DNA from: Bacteroidales bacterium
Lineage (GTDB): Bacteria; Bacteroidota; Bacteroidia; Bacteroidales; Paludibacteraceae
Direction: 5' to 3'
Length of the DNA stretch: 8,514 nt
Assembly: GCA_018066005.1 (NCBI GenBank)
Contig: JAGHSG010000044.1
Span: 1-8,514, forward strand
In this document: piece after piece, positions 5,639-8,514 of the stretch
Numbering within the stretch: the stretch's first letter is position 1
How the letters are laid out: each line of letters opens with the position of its first letter
Made by a program: the position numbers and the translations under genes
The notes under the pieces: model-generated
The model's input: the letters and a program-made list of their open reading frames with translations, nothing else
Database searches by the model: none
Told to the model about the DNA's origin: nothing

Positions 5639-6106
5639 ATGAGAAAGTATATTTTAGTAATCATTGCGATAATTATGCTTGGTTGCAAATCCAAAAACGA
5701 GGTTTCCATCAACCCGCTGTTAGAGCCCGGCTCTGCTACCACTCCCGAGTGGAAGTACGAGCCATCACGGCAGACCTACGGTTCTATGACCGCCATTGTA
5801 GTTATTCCTGACCTCTTTGCGGACTATCTGTCCGCAGGAGATAAGATGGCTATCTTCGGTCCTGACGGGAAAGTGCTGTGTTCGGCAGCACCTCTTGAAT
5901 CGGACAATAATAGGTACCTGCTCTATATTGAGCAGCCGGCAGAAGGTACCGCATTGAAAATGCAATGGTACTGCGATAAACTCCACCGTATCTACGAGGC
6001 AAAGTCCTTCCCGGACTTTGTCTTGGATGCTACTCTGGGTGTACCTGATCCTATCATCCCGGATCTTGACATCCATCGCCAACCGTCAGAACAACAATTC
6101 TATTAG
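5639..6106 (+). CDS. lipoprotein, partner of the LamG surface protein
   Basis: This encodes 155 aa with a short lipoprotein signal: MRK, a hydrophobic stretch YILVIIAIIM, then L-G-C with Cys16 as the likely lipidated residue. The mature part (about 48-145, MTAIVVIPDLFADYLSAGDKM, AIFGPDGKVLCSA, YLLYIEQPAEG, MQWYCDKLHRIYEAKSF) has the same layout as the VGAFMGNTCVG module of the upstream surface protein (QVRLPN, DIVGAF, YMKIYG, LRLWQAATGKTYV), so the two are probably related modules. The start is ATG 5639, 30 bp after the surface gene, with an A/T-rich leader. The two genes look like an operon exported to the outer membrane or surface. The stop codon TAG (6104-6106) is formed by the first unit of the downstream hairpin array. 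Confidence 0.8.
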   Translation: MRKYILVIIAIIMLGCKSKNEVSINPLLEPGSATTPEWKYEPSRQTYGSMTAIVVIPDLFADYLSAGDKMAIFGPDGKVLCSAAPLESDNNRYLLYIEQPAEGTALKMQWYCDKLHRIYEAKSFPDFVLDATLGVPDPIIPDLDIHRQPSEQQFY

Positions 6107-6195
6107 CGAAGCGTTCTACTAGCCGAAGGCGTTCTATTAGCGAAGCGTTCTATTAGCCGAAGGCGTTCTACTAGGCACGTTAGTGCCGTTCAATA
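6098..6195 (-). repeat. microhairpin array, family A in inverted orientation
   Basis: Spacer GTTCTATTA (or GTTCTACTA) is the reverse complement of TAATAGAAC in the 1291-1360 array. Hairpins, in order: GC-gaa-GC (6106-6112), GCC-gaa-GGC (6122-6130), GC-gaa-GC (6140-6146), GCC-gaa-GGC (6156-6164), GGCAC-gtta-GTGCC (6174-6187). Stem arms differ among units yet always pair. The first unit provides the TAG stop of the lipoprotein gene, and the array ends at the intrinsic terminator. Confidence 0.87.
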
Positions 6196-6224
6196 AAAAA
6201 GTCGTCCTTCGGGGCGATTTTTTT
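6195..6224 (+). terminator. intrinsic terminator, probably bidirectional
   Basis: A 13-bp stem pairs 6195-6207 with 6212-6224 around a TTCG tetraloop (6208-6211). It has six A-T pairs at the base, seven G/C-rich pairs above with two G-T wobbles, and C-G closing the loop. The right arm ends in seven T residues. It ends the surface protein/lipoprotein unit. The A-run on the left means that it could also act on the other strand. Confidence 0.85.
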
Positions 6225-6242
6225 GTACGAATTGCAAAAAAG

Positions 6243-6274
6243 TTTGCATATATGAAAAAAAAGTTGTATCTTTG
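6243..6274 (+). promoter_or_regulatory. Bacteroidota-type promoter
   Basis: A TTTG -33 box (6243-6246) and a TATCTTTG -7 box (6267-6274) are 20 bp apart, matching the Bacteroidota consensus TTTG-N19-21-TAnnTTTG for the primary sigma factor. Transcription would start near 6280, giving a leader of about 40 nt before ATG 6320. It is the only convincing promoter I see in the window and drives the small DNA-binding-like gene and probably the two barrel genes. Confidence 0.85.
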
Positions 6275-6319
6275 CAGCCGCAAATGAAAATAAATACGAA
6301 TAAAGCATTTTGAATCATT

Positions 6320-6568
6320 ATGATACGTACTACTTTTGACAGATTACGGGAGGTAAAAGACAAACTCCCCAAAGGAAGTTCGGCTGTTATTGCCGAAGAG
6401 TTGGGCTTAGCAGCCGATGATGTTCGTGATTTCTTCCGTGGCACAGCCAGCGGAGAGAGCGGCTATCATTTGGAGCCGGGCCCTAACGGTGGTATTGTTA
6501 CCTTGGATAACACCCGTATCCTTGAGGTGGCTCTGCGCATCGTTTGGACAAAGGAAAATGGAATTTGA
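6320..6568 (+). CDS. small helix-turn-helix-like protein of Bacteroidota type
   Basis: This encodes 82 aa. Residues about 3-41 (TTFDRLREVKDKLPKGSSAV, then IAEELGLAADDVRDFFRG) look like a helix-turn-helix: a helix, IAEELGL as helix two, and ADDVRDFF as a recognition helix. The C-terminal half (YHLEPGPNGGIVTLDNTRIL, then EVALRI) is compact and beta-helical. Short proteins of this shape are common in Bacteroidota genomes and usually lack an assigned function; DNA binding is inferred. It is the first gene after the strong promoter, with a leader ending ATCATT and no Shine-Dalgarno. Its stop (6566-6568) lies directly before a family B repeat array, and the beta-barrel gene begins 52 bp later, so it may regulate or merely share a transcript with the barrel pair. 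Confidence 0.8.
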   Translation: MIRTTFDRLREVKDKLPKGSSAVIAEELGLAADDVRDFFRGTASGESGYHLEPGPNGGIVTLDNTRILEVALRIVWTKENGI

Positions 6569-6570
6569 TT

Positions 6571-6640
6571 GCTTCACGATAGTTGCTTCGCGAGGTTCGC
6601 TTCACGATGGTTGCTTCGCGATGGTGGTTGCACGATGGCT
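6571..6640 (+). repeat. alternating heptamer array (family B)
   Basis: Ten consecutive heptamers fit a 14-bp period: GCTTCAC, GATAGTT, GCTTCGC, GAGGTTC, GCTTCAC, GATGGTT, GCTTCGC, GATGGTG, GTTGCAC, GATGGCT. GCTTCGC is itself a GC-ttc-GC microhairpin. The reverse complement of 906-971 has the same alternating pattern, with exact shared words TTCACGATGGTTG (6601-6613) and GTTGCACGATGG (6627-6638). It overlaps the probable start (ATG 6621) of the next gene. Confidence 0.85.
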
Positions 6641-7568
6641 AAAGAACGTCCTGAGAGCAGGTGCGCTCTTTGCGTGTCTTTTTGCGTGCGCTCATATATA
6701 CGCACAAGATACTATCAATGCACAATGCACAATGCACGATGCACAATGTGAGAAAAGCCGATGGCTGGATGAATACCCCAAGCATGTGGGGCTGACCTAT
6801 AATGTGGGGGTAGATGTGGCTGCTAACTATATATGGCGTGGTATGTATGCCGGCGGATTGGGTGTGCAACCGGATTTCAGAGTAGGCTATGGCGGTTTGT
6901 ATGTGGATTTATGGTGGTATATAGGCACTACCGATTGGACCTTCCAAAAAACACCGAATAATGCACGGGTTAAAGGTTTCAATCCGGAGGTGGACGTCAG
7001 TATAGGATTTAGTCGCTGGGGCTTGGATATCAAATATATGCACATGTACTACTTTGACAACTATAGTAATGGCAATATGACGCATTTCTTTGATTTCAAA
7101 GACCCGGAAGATGGGGTAGGCGGTGTGACAGGCGAATGGCGCATACGCTATCAGGTGTCCTCCAAATTGCCGCTAAGCATCTTGCTGTGTACACGAACAT
7201 GGGGACGAGATGGGTACTTTGTAGAACATGAGGACGGTACGAGAACCCGCAAGCGTGCTTATTCGTCGTATATCGAGTTGGGGTATGATTTTCGCTTGCC
7301 GTGGGAACTGACACTGGCTGCGCGAGTAGGTATGACACCGTGGAAGAGTACCTATACCGGCTATCAGGGCGATTTTGCCATCGTGAATATCAATGCCAAA
7401 CTGATACGTAGTTGGGATATTGCCGATAGATGCCGAATGAATGTGTTTGCCGAATTGATGCTCAACCCATACGACATAAGTCGGTCGTCATGGGATAAAG
7501 AATATACATCCGTTGCAGGAGGCAGACAGTGTCTGTGGAACGTCGGATGCGGATTCTATTTGAAATAG
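6621..7568 (+). CDS. outer-membrane beta-barrel protein, TorF-like, copy 1
   Basis: This encodes 315 aa from ATG 6621. An in-frame ATG at 6558 would put translated repeat DNA before the signal peptide, so 6621 is preferred. Residues 1-29 look like a type I signal peptide (basic ARWLK, hydrophobic AGALFACLFACAHIY, cleavage near YA-Q). A repeat-derived segment spans residues 32-43. The mature part has alternating beta strands with YIWRGMYAGGLGVQPDFRVG (70-89), GTTDWTFQ, KRAYSSYIELGYD, GMTPWKSTY and VFAELMLNP. These are shared with the next gene, so the two are paralogs. The Y-x-W-R-G motif resembles TorF-type putative porins. Location is probably the outer membrane; substrate is unknown. The start codon is inside a family B array. 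Confidence 0.8.
   Translation: MVVARWLKNVLRAGALFACLFACAHIYAQDTINAQCTMHDAQCEKSRWLDEYPKHVGLTYNVGVDVAANYIWRGMYAGGLGVQPDFRVGYGGLYVDLWWYIGTTDWTFQKTPNNARVKGFNPEVDVSIGFSRWGLDIKYMHMYYFDNYSNGNMTHFFDFKDPEDGVGGVTGEWRIRYQVSSKLPLSILLCTRTWGRDGYFVEHEDGTRTRKRAYSSYIELGYDFRLPWELTLAARVGMTPWKSTYTGYQGDFAIVNINAKLIRSWDIADRCRMNVFAELMLNPYDISRSSWDKEYTSVAGGRQCLWNVGCGFYLK
6716..6750. repeat. 7-bp tandem repeat inside coding sequence
   Basis: There are five adjacent heptamers: CAATGCA (6716-6722, 6723-6729, 6730-6736), CGATGCA (6737-6743) and CAATGTG (6744-6750). They encode residues 32-43 of the barrel protein, just after the signal peptide. Because 7 is not a multiple of 3, gain or loss of one unit would shift the reading frame. 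Confidence 0.85.
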
Positions 7569-7586
7569 TATAAATTTTAAGGGAAA

Positions 7587-8411
7587 ATGAAAAAGATTTG
7601 TTTATTAGTTGCTTTGGTTTTGCCGGTGATTATGGCAAAAGCAGAAGGTCCATCGGTTGAGTTTGCATACGATGCCGGTGCTGAATTGGTCAGCGCTTAT
7701 TTATGGCGTGGTCAGTACAATGGCGGTTTGAGTTTTCAACCCGACGTAGAAGTCGGTTATGACGGTGAACATACCAGTCTGCGCGTTGGTGCGTGGGCTT
7801 CGTTAGGAGCTACGGATTGGAAATTCCAGACGGGTTTGGACAAAGAAGATGAGTATAATCCCAATACCTATTTCTTACCCGAACTGGATGTGATGGCGAA
7901 TTTTAATTTCTACGGCGCACAGGTGGGCATGACCCATTACCAGTACTTCGTACCGGAAGCCAAAGATAATTATCAGTTGGAAATAACGGCGGGATATAAC
8001 TTTGATGACTTATTGGGTGTGCCGCTGCATATCACATGGAACACCATCGTGGCAGGTGATGACTACAATGTGAACGATGATGGGGAAGAGAAACGTGCTT
8101 ATTCGTCCTATTTGGAGATTGGTTATGACCATACCTTCGAAAGCGTAGGTCTTACCCTTAGTGGGGCTATCGGCATGTCGCCTTGGACCAGTGATTTCTA
8201 CTACAACGAGGGCTTCAAGGTGGTTAACTTATCCCTTCGTTTGGAGAAAGAGTGGGAGTTTGACGTATGCAGCCTGACCCTCTTTGCACAGGGTTCACTC
8301 AACCCCTCGTTGGATAATGACCAAACCAAACCCTACGTTAACTTAGCCGGTGATGACAAATTGTGTGAACAGCCGTTGAACGGTGCCATCGGTATAGGGG
8401 TATGGTTCTAA
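7587..8411 (+). CDS. outer-membrane beta-barrel protein, TorF-like, copy 2
   Basis: This encodes 274 aa. The signal peptide is clear: MKK, hydrophobic ICLLVALVLPVIM, cleavage at AKA-EG near residue 19. The mature part parallels the upstream paralog: YLWRGQYNGGLSFQPDVEVG, GATDWKFQ, a PELDV segment, KRAYSSYLEIGYD, GMSPWTSDF, VVNLSLRLEKEW and LFAQGSLNP. It ends in an aromatic residue (GIGVWF), typical of barrel assembly signals. It lacks the repeat-coded insert of copy 1. ATG 7587 follows copy 1 by 18 bp with AAGGGA upstream (7579-7584), a fair ribosome-binding site. It is probably co-transcribed with copy 1 as a duplicated outer-membrane pair. Function beyond a putative pore or surface barrel is unknown. 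Confidence 0.85.
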   Translation: MKKICLLVALVLPVIMAKAEGPSVEFAYDAGAELVSAYLWRGQYNGGLSFQPDVEVGYDGEHTSLRVGAWASLGATDWKFQTGLDKEDEYNPNTYFLPELDVMANFNFYGAQVGMTHYQYFVPEAKDNYQLEITAGYNFDDLLGVPLHITWNTIVAGDDYNVNDDGEEKRAYSSYLEIGYDHTFESVGLTLSGAIGMSPWTSDFYYNEGFKVVNLSLRLEKEWEFDVCSLTLFAQGSLNPSLDNDQTKPYVNLAGDDKLCEQPLNGAIGIGVWF

Positions 8412-8412
8412 G

Positions 8413-8514
8413 CAGGTGACAGGTGACAGGTGACAGGTGACAGGTGACAGGTGACAGGTTGTAGGTGACAGGTTGCAGGTGACAGGTGACAGGTGACAGG
8501 TGACAGGGGACAGA
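8413..8514. repeat. CAGGTGA heptamer tandem array, runs off the window
   Basis: Fourteen consecutive heptamers plus four bases start one base after the stop codon of the second barrel gene. Units 1-6 are perfect CAGGTGA, 7-9 are CAGGTTG, TAGGTGA and CAGGTTG, 10-13 are perfect, and 14 is CAGGGGA. The array continues past the window edge. It occupies the place where a terminator would be expected, and no hairpin terminator is visible before it. Confidence 0.9.

Noticed and set aside
6558..6620. Upstream ATG 6558 as start of the first barrel gene
   Set aside because: It overlaps the end of the preceding gene and would place about 21 residues of translated repeat before an otherwise normal signal peptide.
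6663..6695. LFAC motifs in the first barrel's signal peptide as a lipobox
   Set aside because: Phe at -2 is atypical, the motif lies within the hydrophobic core, and a YA-Q signal peptidase I site follows; barrels are rarely lipoproteins.

Overview
The window looks like Bacteroidales DNA. The clearest marker is a textbook Bacteroidota promoter (TTTG, 20 bp, TATCTTTG) at 6243-6274. The protein content agrees: a LamG/BACON-like surface protein with 'GWNW' repeats and a C-terminus resembling a type IX secretion signal, a short lipoprotein, and outer-membrane beta-barrels. Many starts have A/T-rich leaders rather than strong Shine-Dalgarno sites. All recognised genes are on the + strand. Species and habitat cannot be fixed from the sequence.

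Region 1 (1 to about 3170) is a run of small, mostly unrecognised genes of phage or mobile-element character: a possible gene tail, a Cys-rich 67-aa protein, three hypotheticals (171, 112, 182 aa), a Lys-tailed protein of about 113 aa, and a winged-helix replication-organiser-like protein. The last carries three 21-bp-spaced palindromic iterons followed by an A-rich tract inside its own gene, an arrangement like the lambda O gene with its internal origin.

Region 2 (about 3170 to 6106) starts at an abrupt junction. The replication-like frame runs into DNA that, in another frame, encodes the middle of a LamG domain, so the large surface protein has no proper start and is probably 5'-truncated. 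A lipoprotein sharing one of its domain types follows. A microhairpin array and a strong 13-bp-stem terminator close this unit.

Region 3 (6243-8411) is a separate transcription unit: a promoter, a small helix-turn-helix-like protein, and two tandem paralogous outer-membrane beta-barrel proteins (TorF-like 'Y-WRG' type).

The most unusual aspect is the DNA between genes. Almost every spacer holds its own short tandem repeat, often with a 7-bp or 14-bp period. Two families are arrays of tiny hairpins with a constant spacer. Their stems change while staying complementary (GC/GC, GCC/GGC, GGGC/GCCC, GGCAC/GTGCC). One family (spacer TAATAGAAC) occurs at 1291-1360 and inverted at 6098-6195. The other occurs at 852-971 and 6571-6640. 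The arrays supply stop codons to the genes before them and, in one case, probably the start codon of the gene after. I know of no named family that fits these arrays.
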